A model generated the notes under the pieces. That model had not been told where the DNA came from. It did not search any database and saw only the letters and a list, made by a program, of their open reading frames with translations. The translations under genes were made by a program, and so were the position numbers. A stretch of DNA of 64,000 nucleotides from Varroa destructor (Eukaryota; Arthropoda; Arachnida; Mesostigmata; Varroidae): positions 13,527,958-13,591,957 of the forward strand of contig NW_019211455.1 in the NCBI RefSeq assembly GCF_002443255.2, written 5' to 3'. Below are positions 53,546-64,000 of the stretch, one piece after another. Position 1 is the stretch's first letter, and every line of letters begins with the position of its first letter.

Positions 53546-55946
53546 TACTGCGGGCGCCAGCGGGTCCTGAAACAATCAAATCGCCGTCTTTTTCTTTGTC
53601 TTTTTACCTCTAGTCATTACCCTCCGGTCGTTGTCCGTGGTTCACGGAGGTCGTTCTTCCCCCTGTTGTTCGTTTAGGCAAACCCTTCCATCGATAGGCA
53701 ACACTCAACATAAAGAGCGCCACCCAACCAGGCCGAAGTCCAACGAGAAGAAAAAGAAAATCCTTAGATTTGCCCCTCAACTATACATCGTTACCCTCGC
53801 ATACCTCCTGGTATGTAGGTAACCTTATATGATTTCCTTTATACAGCCCCACTGTTAACCGTTTGGTCCTCTCTTCGCCTTCCAATCCAGCCCCGTCAAC
53901 CCCACCCATCTTTGGCCTTCTTTCTACGAGGCACACCAACCAGACAGGTACCAGTTTGATCTTACGCCTCATGTCCCATATTTTACCTATCAAACTCCTT
54001 TTTTTCTGTCCCACTGTTCGTTTCTGCCAACTACTAGAATTTTCGTGGCCAGCGTTTTCTTGGGCCACAGTGTTCTGCTTGCTTCTAAAGGTTGTAGCCG
54101 CCTTTCTGTCATATAACTAAAAGAGAAAAAAGAATTATCTTCCTCTTTACTCGAAAAGAAGTCTAAGCTTAGAATCGCCTTCTAGGTAGGGCCAGCCGCC
54201 CATCTGAGAGTTGTAGTGGCCTATTGTCTAACCTAGTCAATGATGGCAAACGAGTGTGTACCTGCGTGAACTGAAAAGAACGCACAAGCAAGGGCATGAT
54301 TACTGCTACCCATAGTGGCTCAGGCGGTACCAAGCCATTAAGCTTGGGTTTGCTTACTTGAAAGATAAGGGGTCACCTCAAACAGAAAGAAGCTCCCACT
54401 AACTCAGCTCCACAGCCGCCCGACACTAACACCCCCGACCGGCTACGCTCTTACCACTGCAATAGAACCAGAGGAAGAATCACAGGGTTGGTCTACACTA
54501 TCTAAATCTCCTTGAGAGCCCTTACCAGCAAACAGCCGCTTTCGCATCCCCCAACATTCGCTTGTTTTTGCTTGGCTCCTTGCTGACCTTTCGCTTGGCT
54601 CTTCGGATTCCCCCTACCAATGGCGTTAAACCAGCCTGAAGTTCGATTGCCCCTTCCTCCGACTGTGCGACTTTCCCTTGATTTTGCGATCCGCAACTCC
54701 TGCTACTTGTCCGAAAGGGAATTGCTCTTCTCCTTTAGATTCCCATCCGTCTCCACGGCCCACCCCCACAGTCACTGCAATCAAGCGGCCGAATTTCACC
54801 CTCCCAGTGCTTTCGTCCACTTTCTCTCTCGCGCTTTCATACCCTACTCTTCTTCACTGACACTCGCTATTACCACAGTTCGAGCAGCAATAATGTAACA
54901 AATGCGCGCAACAACAACAGCGACAACAAGCTCAGCGTCTATCAACAGTAGTGAGGGTCCGGAAGCAGCGGCGGCAACAACCGCAAATGATAAAATAACG
55001 ATACCAAGAGAGACTGTGACGGCTGCTTGGGTCAATGCTTTCCTTGTAGAGAACGTGGGAAGCATTTATAGAGTGTATTAATACGAAGTCAACTAGTTAT
55101 GATCATAATAATTACTAGTTATCGCCAATTCAGTAGACAAGGGCATGGTTTGCGCGCCCAACGTGACAAAATATCTACTTTGGTATTGTTACTGGTTTTG
55201 TCTGATTACGTATGATGGAGCACGTGAGTAGAATTTTGCCGATTACCCAGTACAAACCCTGTGCGTGACCCGCCTTCATAATGGCGTGACGTATTAAGCT
55301 AGCTCGAAAAAGGTTTACAGCATATCAGGCATTTGTCATCATTATTTGCAATAGCCACCACGTCGTCTTCATATATAATATCAATTACAATATATGAAGA
55401 TATGAGCGTGACACTGGTGATATGCGGTATTCACACCAGCCGTTCGAGTATTCGTGCGATGGACTTTCATTTACATATGGGAACTTCACGTAGCAAGGGC
55501 GTTTTTTGAGGATTAAACTCGTTGTGCAAAAGACTGCCAATTGCTGAAAAATATGTTTCCCTTACGATACATGGGTGCGTTGCCAGTGCATCATACAACG
55601 ATGCATGACGTCCTGAAAAAAGCAATCACTTTAGAAGCAGGAAAATGTACTGCTACCATTAAACAACAAACTTGTAATATTTCTCTCGTTCGAGCTTTCA
55701 GTGAGCAGAGTCTTTTGTCACGACATACAGTATTCCTAGATGGATATGAAAGGCAAAGATTCATCTTTGAGTTCCATTATAAACTGCTATGGTCAGCCTG
55801 TATGCGTGACGTTTAATCTGTTATCAATCGTTAAGCTTCGTTATAAAGCTGGCCCGTCTTATTTCCAATATAACGCATGGCGGCTTCTGACTTCAATGTA
55901 AATTAAAATTATTAACCATTCCTTTTCCTTTTAATGGTTCAGTTAC

Positions 55947-55973
55947 CAGCAGCAGCAGCAGCAGCAGCAGCAG
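55947..55973. repeat. (CAG)9 trinucleotide repeat
   Basis: Nine uninterrupted CAG units, followed by CTGCTAG. No convincing coding frame surrounds it. Confidence 0.96.
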
Positions 55974-56855
55974 CTGCTAGTGTTCAATAGCGTCCAGCAG
56001 ACAGCGCGAACGCTAGCAGCGCTATTATCCTATTATATTCATACATCAAGCACTCACAGCTCATTCTATTTGTCCAGTTATGTATTGGGCAATCATTCCA
56101 CCCCGCTTTCTTTCGAAACTCTCTCGGGAACTTCCAGTACTGAGCATCACTACAAATCATTTCGATGCGAAGCAGCATGATGTGAACTCTTCTGCAACTA
56201 CTCGAAATTATATATTACATATACATATATATTCGAAAGAAAGCGGCGTGGAATATTTATACAGAAAGGTTAAACCCTATCTCAAAAGTTAGCCGTTACA
56301 GATACTTTAGTTTGTGCTGTAGCTACGTGAAGCTCCGCTAAAAAAACTGACAGAGTCCGTAGCAATCCGGACCAACTAGCTGGCCAACACACGTATCCGT
56401 AAAATATTACGAGGCTCAACCTTATCTTCGACTGACGGAATCGACTAGTGATAGCTCCGTCATCGTATGCCTTGCACTCGCCGAACGAAGGCACCGTCAT
56501 AAAGTGCTGCTTTTTCATATCTACCTGTTGGCCTTTTTTACATTATTGCTGTTACTTGCAATCTTATTAAAGCAGTAGCACTTCTGCTGACTACTGCCAG
56601 TCGTTTATGTCTGTGTTATCGTGCAGATAGCTAATACTTCGTCCGGCACAGAACGGAGTAAAGGCTAAATCGACCCGGACAACGCAATGGAAAAGGACAA
56701 CGATGAAGAGTCGCCGCCGTAACTGTGTAGTCGCAGCAAGCAAGCAAGTATAAAGAGCTGCAATACAAATGTAAACAGCAACTAAGCATTATGGGCAACA
56801 CAGATCTAACTTATCCGGTCGTCCAACAACAAACGAAGGAAGTTAATCATCTCCA

Positions 56856-56880
56856 GATGATGATGATGATGATGATGATG
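56856..56880. repeat. (GAT)8 trinucleotide repeat
   Basis: Eight GAT units plus one G, in apparently non-coding sequence. Confidence 0.95.
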
Positions 56881-57814
56881 CTAAGGGCTGAACAGCTATC
56901 GCCAAGTAGGATGGTAGCAAAGGTTGCATAATCATTTCTCGTTTCGACAAGCGTCTATGGTATCTCAGCACGGGCAATCAACGAGAGAGCAACCCAACCT
57001 GTGAGGTAACCGCGAAACCGTTATAAAGGTACAGCTGATTGTCAGCGTTAATCAATATTTCTAAAAAGGCGTGGCTTCTTTGGTACGCTAAGAGATAAGG
57101 CCTGGAAGCTTTTCGCTCTTGCTAATTAAATTCACTTGTGGATGGCCATCTATTACGATGTCGTAGTTAGCCAAAAAGAAATGACGTTTGGTCTTTTGCT
57201 AACTAGCGATGACCTAGGTAACTGTTAAAATAATAGTAGATGTTTGGTCAGATGAGCACAGAATATTGGAGATTGCGTTCGTGAGATATACGAACGAATA
57301 CTTAATATTTAGCATGACCTCCATTGTATCCAGCACGATTTAGTATTGTGCTTATTAACTGTACAAGAACTTCAGGTTCAGCTTACCCGGACAAAGCTAG
57401 GTTATATGTGGTTAAGGTTCAGCAGGAACGAGGACGTCCAGGGGGAGAGTATAGCCGAAGATAACTACATGTATATAGAGCATATAAAATTGAGGGCTTT
57501 GTTTATAGCGAGTGCCCTGAAGCGAGCCGGGAAATCTCGTAGTGAAAGCAACGGTTGTCGCGGCTCTTGGTAGCTCGTAAAATCTTGCCCACCGCAGATA
57601 TATTAATCGAGTCACCCTATTAAGACCGCTGACAACTCGGGCTAGAAAGCTCTACGACATAGAGGGTATATTGAGAGGTTCAATTACGTACAATCTTGTA
57701 GCTGTCGAGCAGAGTTGCGTTGGCGTCCCCTCGCTGAATCAATGCGCGACTCCACGGTTCGATTTGACAAAAGAAATTCGAGAATTTTAGGCAACTACTA
57801 CCGTGCCGTACGTT

Positions 57815-57857
57815 GTCATCGCTAACACGTCCTTACCAAAGACATATTAGCGATGAC
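57815..57857. repeat. 11-bp inverted repeat with 21-nt loop
   Basis: GTCATCGCTAA at 57815-57825 and TTAGCGATGAC at 57847-57857 are exact reverse complements. Confidence 0.85.
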
Positions 57858-59496
57858 GAAAGTTGGAAATTAACATTCAAATTCACAGACTATGGTTAAA
57901 AACTCAACATCATTGCATGTAAAATATATCCGGTACATAGGTACAGGTTGTGCTTTATTACAGAACTTTCCGAGCCGGGCACGGTCCTAGACACCCTTAT
58001 ATACAGTAATACAATGTAACGATGAACATCGTGAGTATGATAGAAAGTCAGTTAGGGCCCTAGATTTACAACTTCGAAACTTTCATGTACGGGTTGACTT
58101 TTATGCTTATCTACGTGATCGTGCTCGATTTCTAACTGCTACCGATGCCGCCTCTATTTTCAGCTACTTTGGTATGATACTAACCGTCCGTGTAATATAG
58201 CGTGCACACATGGAAATAATCTGTAACGGACAAAATTATATCGTTGGATTTCGCGAGGAATAGATGATGGCCAAGACGCAATCCGACTCGCGTTTAGCTA
58301 TCGAGTTCTTGATACCCAGCATATTCCCATATCATATCCTAGCATAACCAATATCAATACGCTATGCTGCAATACAGTGATCTAGCCTGCATAGATTATA
58401 TGTTTCCATGAACAGTTAACTAAATATATGGACATCATTTATGCGTATTTTTGAGTATACTATAATTAGTTGTTTTCATTCAGCCATTCTATCACGAAGC
58501 GCGTCGCCGCGAACACCGGTGATTGCATCCCCACGCGAAGTTTGGGTGCTCACCTAGTTGTTGTCTCATTATTCCGAGAGGTCTTGAAACAACGTCACAA
58601 GATGAGAAATCACAAAGCCACTAGTAAGCCCCATGGTAGTTCAGTTAGGCAGATATCTGCAGATGCAATCGTACGTCCTGTTCGAGTACCTTCTAACTTT
58701 TTCTCTTCTTATCAACTGTTCTTGGCCGCACGTGTAGCTGTGGGACAGGTCCCTCGGTCTCGATGGTGCTCAGCTGCCAGAAGCATCGTAGCCTGCCAAC
58801 TGAGCCTGCCTGTGGATGGGCCTGCTAGCTCCAACGGCATAGCACGGTCGACATTTATATTAGCCGCACCCGCTGTCCTAGTAGTTACGCACTGGCGATG
58901 CCAATTTGCGAATTCAAAATGCAATGAATTTTGAGCAGTCTTCAGGTGGCTTCACTGCTACTCCGACCCACCCGAAGCGATCTAGCTCAGGCAGACGTTC
59001 ATTAAGCATGTCTTACGGCCGGCGCAAAATAGTAGAGAACAATTGTGCGCATACAGCCACATAGAACGAACCTATTCACGTATGAAAGCGAAAACAACGT
59101 CATTAGCAAGGCTTAAAATGCGTGGTTTCAGTACACCGTACAGAACGGCGTCACTCTTGGCACAGTGCTATCTTATGGGTGCGTGCGCCTCCCTACTGAA
59201 CCAAGCAAACAGTAACGACATGATGCCTATCGGCTATATCTAGACAAATAGAACAGCCTTTTGTTTCACATATACATACGTACATACATGGTAGAACCTA
59301 CATGCGTAACATTCTTGTACACACTTGTCGCACTATTCAGTAAAACGTGTTAAGCGTGCACAGCCCATGCAAGTGCTTAAGTTGAAACGTGTTGCATGGC
59401 CATAAAACAAAGTGCGATTGATTATATGCTTAGTAATAAGTGCAATAAATAAATACAATATCACCAGATGTCCACCCTATTGTGTGGTCAGTGTTG

Positions 59497-59540
59497 TACG
59501 AAGATACTCTAAATGCGATACGAAGATACTCTCTATGCGC
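59497..59540. repeat. Tandem duplication of a 22-bp unit
   Basis: Two adjacent 22-nt units, each starting TACGAAGATACTCT, match at 19 of 22 positions. Confidence 0.9.
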
Positions 59541-59929
59541 CAATGTCATACCGACTCGATATCCACTACCTTCGAATCCCAATTTCAAATCGTATCGCTC
59601 TTTCGAGGCTTACGGTAATATTTTTGTCCAGAAACGCCCCATCCGAGGTGCCGTATAAAATGTTTAAACCACCGCATTGGGCATATAGTTGTGTCAGCAT
59701 GATTGGATGGGGCCGGCAGCTTTTTCTTTTCTACATACAAAATCAAGTTATTTGTGCTGAAATCATTAAGGTCAGCTATAGTGATTTGCGTTTCAGGCTC
59801 TTTTTTGGTTTTTCCTTGAGTGCGTTTCGAATTGTTATGGATATCATTGAAAACGGTAAAAATGCGTCATTGTAAAAAGTGACAACAATAAAAACGAAAA
59901 TAATACCGTATTTGTTTTTTCATTTAGTA

Positions 59930-59946
59930 ATATATATATATATATA
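59930..59946. repeat. (AT)n microsatellite, 17 bp
   Basis: A short AT run. Confidence 0.9.
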
Positions 59947-60372
59947 CTGATGCGAATCAAAAGCGAAAACCTCATCTGCTCATCTACCTGCATATCGGCG
60001 GCTGATTAAAACTTGAATACGGATCTTCTATTCCTTTCTGTGTGTACCTAGCTGTAATAGCTAATGCAACCTATCACGGTAACCGGCAAGTTAGCATACA
60101 TTTCCATTACTCCCGTCTATATGTTTGTGGTCCTAAATCGGCTACATTCAGTACACGAGTCTATGTGTGCTGCATCACGCGTTCGTATGTTTTGAAATGT
60201 GCCGAAGATGATCATCGTCATCATTATTACCGTTATCTTAGTGTTGCTTGCGATGTTTTTCTTTGTGAGAATATTGATGCATAATTAATTGCAGCATTGA
60301 GATAAGCCAGCATCGCCTGCGTTGTATTCGCTATCGATGTACGAAAGCAGCGTGTCTGCGTATATCTGATGT

Positions 60373-60450
60373 GGTACGTGGTAATGGCTGAGCGGTAAAG
60401 GCCTACCCCACTAACATCATCGCCTCTTTGAAAATTCAAAGGTCTCGGAA
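60373..60450 (+). pseudogene. tRNA-like relic with intact A box
   Basis: TGGCTGAGCGGT at 60385-60396 matches the internal A-box promoter of eukaryotic tRNAs, followed by AAAGGC as in a D-arm. The expected B box about 40 nt downstream is degenerate (AAAATTCAAAGG). The middle (CTAACATCATCGCC) resembles the sequence next to the B box at 42548-42559, which suggests a shared tRNA-derived SINE family (inference). Confidence 0.35.
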
Positions 60451-61069
60451 CTACTCTAGTAAAGGCAACCTTTACTACTACTAGCAAACGATGTAGCTAG
60501 TTATGTCGTACCGACTCTACGCGCCGAACGTATCCACTGCTACCGCTAGCGCAGCTGCTGCCCCTGCCCACATCGATTTTTCGGTGACGTCGACAACGAC
60601 GACGAGACGCTGCCACTGGAACTATGTTCCATTAGTAATGATTCGGCTTTGCTGGCTTCGGTAACTAGTTTACGCTGCTGCAGTTACTTTGTCGTTCGTG
60701 TTTCGTAGTAGTAGCAGCAGTGGTCATATCAGTACAAATTCTTCCATCCACTTGCAACCCGCACGTCGTCACGGCCAACACCAATTTCTATCCTGATGCA
60801 ATGCGTCGCTGGGTTTTGACCACACCGATAGTCAAGTCCTTCCTCCATCCCTCCAAAAGCGAGGAACAGCACGAAAATTCTCAATGTATCGCCAATGCTG
60901 CCCAAAGAGGTTTGCGCTCGTGTGTGAGGGTGGGGCCAATACTCCCCAGAACATTCAAAGCCCATGTACAGCCCAGTGACTCCAACCGTACGGCATCGAC
61001 AGCAGAAGTAGTACCAGGCCGATGTAGATTTGATTCCCTCAAGCGACAGCACACTGACTACTGCATCCT

Positions 61070-61189
61070 GCTTCCACGTTGCTTTATTTCTTGCCCCTTC
61101 GGCTGCTCAGCCATCGTCGGTATAACTCGTTCCTGCATCCGCCCAATGTCCTTTTGCTGTCCTATTTTAGGCCACCCGGCTTCGTCTAG
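61070..61189 (+). mobile_element. Possible BEL/Pao integrase N-terminal fragment, degenerate
   Basis: One plus-strand frame reads RLLSHRRYNSFLHPPN, then LLLSYFRPPGFV, before a TAG at 61187. Histidine spacing and the L-S-x-x-R-x-x-x-F pattern resemble the N-terminal zinc-binding part of retrotransposon integrases (H…H-G-G…L…IR..FW). Conserved Gly and Trp are absent. This could be a second decayed copy of the same group as the 53.3-kb fragment, or a chance resemblance. Confidence 0.25.
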
Positions 61190-63727
61190 CGCGCTTGCGT
61201 TCTTTTCTCCTCGCTCATCGCCATAACCGTTGTAACTTCTTCGTAACCCCCGCGCGATCACCAAATCCTCGCCTCTAAGCTTTCTCCTCGGCCCCTTTCA
61301 ATGGCCGCGGGGAACCGACCGCGAAGAGAGCAATGAATAAAGAAAAAGTACGGTAGAAACTGCAACTTCATTAGCAACTACGACAAGAGCAGTCAGCCTT
61401 CACTAGACTTTGCCCTGATGTATGTCACGCTGTCCCTCTCAGCTCGCAGAACCGCCGGTACGAAGGTAGAAAGCACATGTGCTATCCTTCGCAGCGCCAT
61501 CGCAATAACACTATGCTTGCCTTGCTATAAACGGCTGCGTCCTTGTGCCTCTGTTTGTTGACGTAGTCAACGAAAAAAGTTGATAAGAATTGTCGTCGAG
61601 ACCGTTCCTGTTTTCTGCCCCCTTCCCTGAAGGCCGCTATTTTCAGTTCACAGTCGCACATCACTAACATCTGCAGTGTAAAGGACAAGAGCAATTTTTT
61701 TCTTACAGAAAAGGAGTGGGCAAGCCTAAGGCTGACGGTTGGCTGGCTTTACCAGTAAAGCAGTACCAGCAAAGCCAACCTAGGCGCGGATGTAAATGGT
61801 ATCGAGCTATCTAGGAGTATGCATGTACGTACGTGCATATACCACAGGCTGTATTATGCTTAGCAGAACTCTCTGCCGTCACTCATCACCTTTCGCCAGT
61901 TTCGCTGCTTAGTACGGATTGGTAAAGCCCACATTTTTCTTCTTCGTTACCGTCACCGTCGACGCCACCGTCGCGTTTTGCTATTTTTCTATCGCTATCA
62001 TTCACTCCCGAAGATCAATAGAGAAAGCATTTTCCAGTGACTATTTTTCTTCGAGACGATTCTGGTTATAGCAGTTTGCAGGCCCTGCAGGCAGCCGTCA
62101 GGCTCTGATTCTAATGGTATCGCCATGAACGTTGGACGAATCCTAGGATCAAAAGGGACGTTTGCAGAATAGTCGTCTTACCAGCGGCAAATCGCTCGAA
62201 GTTCAGCTAGTTGGTGAGCTTGAAAGCAGAGGAGCACCAACATGCCAACAAAAAAAAGAACCTCTTCTGGCTAAACGCTTATTGGTTACCAGTATATCGA
62301 CTTGATGTTAGCGATATTGTGGGCACAAAAAAGAGGGTCACACCACCAAACGCAGCTTGGTGTCAGCAAAGGGGACGCAAGGCATGTGCTGAAAACAACT
62401 GAGTGGAGGGCAAGGGCGTAGAAGCGGAGGGTCAGGACAGGGCTTCAGTGAAAACGAGGAAAAGCATCGTAAGAGAGAAAAATGATGATGCGGAAAATGA
62501 CGTCCCCGATGGCAGAACTAGTCAGTATCACATTTTCGAAAACACACGCCATATGCCGCCGCATTTGCGGTCCCTCCTGTTCCTGCCAGACTGTGTCGTA
62601 TGCTCCTTTGCTATTTACCCTCCCTTCGCCAATTGCACTTTATTGAGCGTTAGCTGCGGCGAGCACACGTCGATAGATATCGCCTCGATATCCACAGCAA
62701 AGACGTCGACGAAAGACCAGCGCCTGGTCCGAAGTCGACTCTATCGGTCTAAATGCTCCTTGCTCAGACCTCCTTCGCTTGACTACCCCAGCTCGGACCT
62801 TGGTTTCCTAAGACCTCATAGTTTCCTTAACGCATCGATCAAAATGACCTGATGAAGAACTAATTAGACCGAGTGGGCATCGAGCTGACCTTGATCTAGT
62901 TTATGCGCTTTGCAGGATCGAGTTTGTTGCATACAAACTATAGTAGGGCGACTGCTAAAACCGTTTACTCGCAAGCTGCCTACGATTATATGAGTAGAGT
63001 TGAGGAAATCATAATAAAAAAGTGACAAACAGCTCAATTGTATAATTCTACCACAACGATATACTTCTACCTTCTATTTAACAAGTCTAACATTCTGCAA
63101 ATCTATATACCATACCTGGACACTTGACGATGGCAGTCGTCTACCATTTAATTTAAGGTCGCAAGATGCAGGCCTAGAAGCTGGTCGGAAGGCTATCAGG
63201 AAATGGACTGGACAAAAGTCGTTGATGGTGACGGTTGCTTCTGCGATCAGCCGGCCTGCGTCCCCTAACGGCAAACGGTTGACGCCTGCGCAGGGCTATT
63301 GCCTTCAGAGTCTCTTCGGCAGCTAAGCTTCTCTTTCGTCGTATGCAATGCATTATGTGCGCTTGCATCACGCACATTACTACCGTCATGTTGGTTCATT
63401 CACCATCGCCACCGCTGGCCGGTACATGATTACATATAGGATTACCACAGAAAACATAAGCAACATCCCGACCAACAAGAAATACAGAACTCTGAACATT
63501 TTACACTCCTTCTTCTTCACACACATGCCGCATTATTATATAGTACGGTTTCATTATTATGCCAGTATACGCAGTCTATTGTATGTACGCGAGAGCTGAA
63601 AGGCGCGCTGAGGAGAGAACTAAAAAGGCTAGTAGAGGGCTATTGTTCATGTATTGTATGGTGCGGTAAAAGGGTGCCACGCCCAACTTAACGTAAACGT
63701 TGATTGATAGTTAATTCGGACTGATGC

Positions 63728-63732
<5 letters not shown>
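61190..63732. other. No gene identified
   Basis: Open frames up to 149 codons on the plus strand (62.4-62.85 kb) lack recognisable motifs or an initiation context, and are within chance range for the local GC content. Confidence 0.4.

Positions 63733-63764
<32 letters not shown>
63733..63764. repeat. (TA)n microsatellite, 32 bp
   Basis: An uninterrupted TA run near the right edge. Confidence 0.97.
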
Positions 63765-63765
<1 letters not shown>

Positions 63766-64000
63766 GCGCTAGATGAGAGTACGCATCACCGGCTGAAAAG
63801 AGGCACACAAAAATGTGCTTTAAGGCACCAATACAGCATAGCTGCGCATGATAGCACGGTTGCCAATGAATGACCAATAGGACTAAACCACGACCCTCTA
63901 CTGCTAGTATCGAGCATCTGGCTAGCGAGGTGGTAATGAAGTGCAGCGACAACATTATGTACTACTTTTCGTGCGCACTTCGGCCAGCTTCGAACGCTTT

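Larger units (their letters stand above)
53546..60372. other. No gene identified; microsatellites and small duplications
   Basis: The plus strand remains pyrimidine-rich to about 54.9 kb, which may be the continuation of the decayed retroelement. Beyond that, sequence is AT-rich with (CAG)9, (GAT)8, a 22-bp duplication and an 11-bp inverted repeat. A 91-codon open frame at 55541-55816 has no recognisable motif. Confidence 0.4.

Noticed and set aside
58470..58934. 154-codon open frame, plus strand
   Set aside because: No family match, no initiation or splice context, and an open shadow frame on the other strand.
60720..61226. 168-codon open frame, plus strand
   Set aside because: No recognisable motif in this frame; the only suggestive retroelement motif in the area is in a different frame.
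62867..62925. A-box-like ACCGAGTGGGC and B-box-like GGATCGAGTTT
   Set aside because: Both boxes deviate from consensus and no cloverleaf can be drawn.

Overview
This window looks like nuclear DNA of a eukaryote, most likely an arthropod. It has long gene-poor stretches, many (AT)n, (TG)n and triplet microsatellites, relics of tRNA-derived and retrotransposon sequence, and spliced coding exons with GT/AG borders. The one clear gene belongs to a family of secreted, cysteine-containing proteins that I know mainly from arthropods (the DUF7042/DUF7043/DUF7044/DUF7045 group). A mite or other chelicerate would fit the overall texture, but the sequence alone does not prove it. There are no bacterial operons, no rRNA, no intact tRNA and no CRISPR array. 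Most open reading frames here are of the length expected by chance in DNA of roughly 40% GC, so I did not annotate them on length alone.

Layout. The recognised gene lies on the minus strand. Four consecutive coding exons read 25196-25132, 25030-24845, 24525-24327 and 14207-14046, giving 204 codons in one frame. Their splice phases match at all three junctions. The introns are about 101 bp, 319 bp and 10.1 kb. The 5' part (signal peptide and start of the first domain) should lie above 25.2 kb, and the 3' part (the remaining C-terminal domain) should lie below 14.0 kb; neither could be located with confidence. A possible 3'-terminal exon is noted at 790-587 on the same strand, without family support.

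The 10-kb intron (14208-24326) holds one of two copies of a diverged ~200-bp repeat that bracket the last recognised exon (12772-12958 and 14690-14893). It also holds a possible plus-strand exon (15392-15546), a (TG)n tract and a tRNA-like relic (18648-18726).

The right two thirds of the window (25.2-64 kb) is mainly intergenic or intronic. It carries degenerate plus-strand fragments that read like BEL/Pao retrotransposon pol (RNase H and its downstream linker at 53.3 kb; possibly an integrase N-terminus at 61.1 kb; possibly a protease at 48.1 kb). It also carries two perfect or near-perfect inverted repeats worth attention (a third, at 6185-6262, lies left of this region): a 26-bp perfect stem at 47393-47450 and smaller hairpins. 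A near-consensus RFX/X-box palindrome lies at 51723-51736, and several long AT microsatellites are present.

All family calls were made by eye from remembered motifs and splice logic. No search was run.
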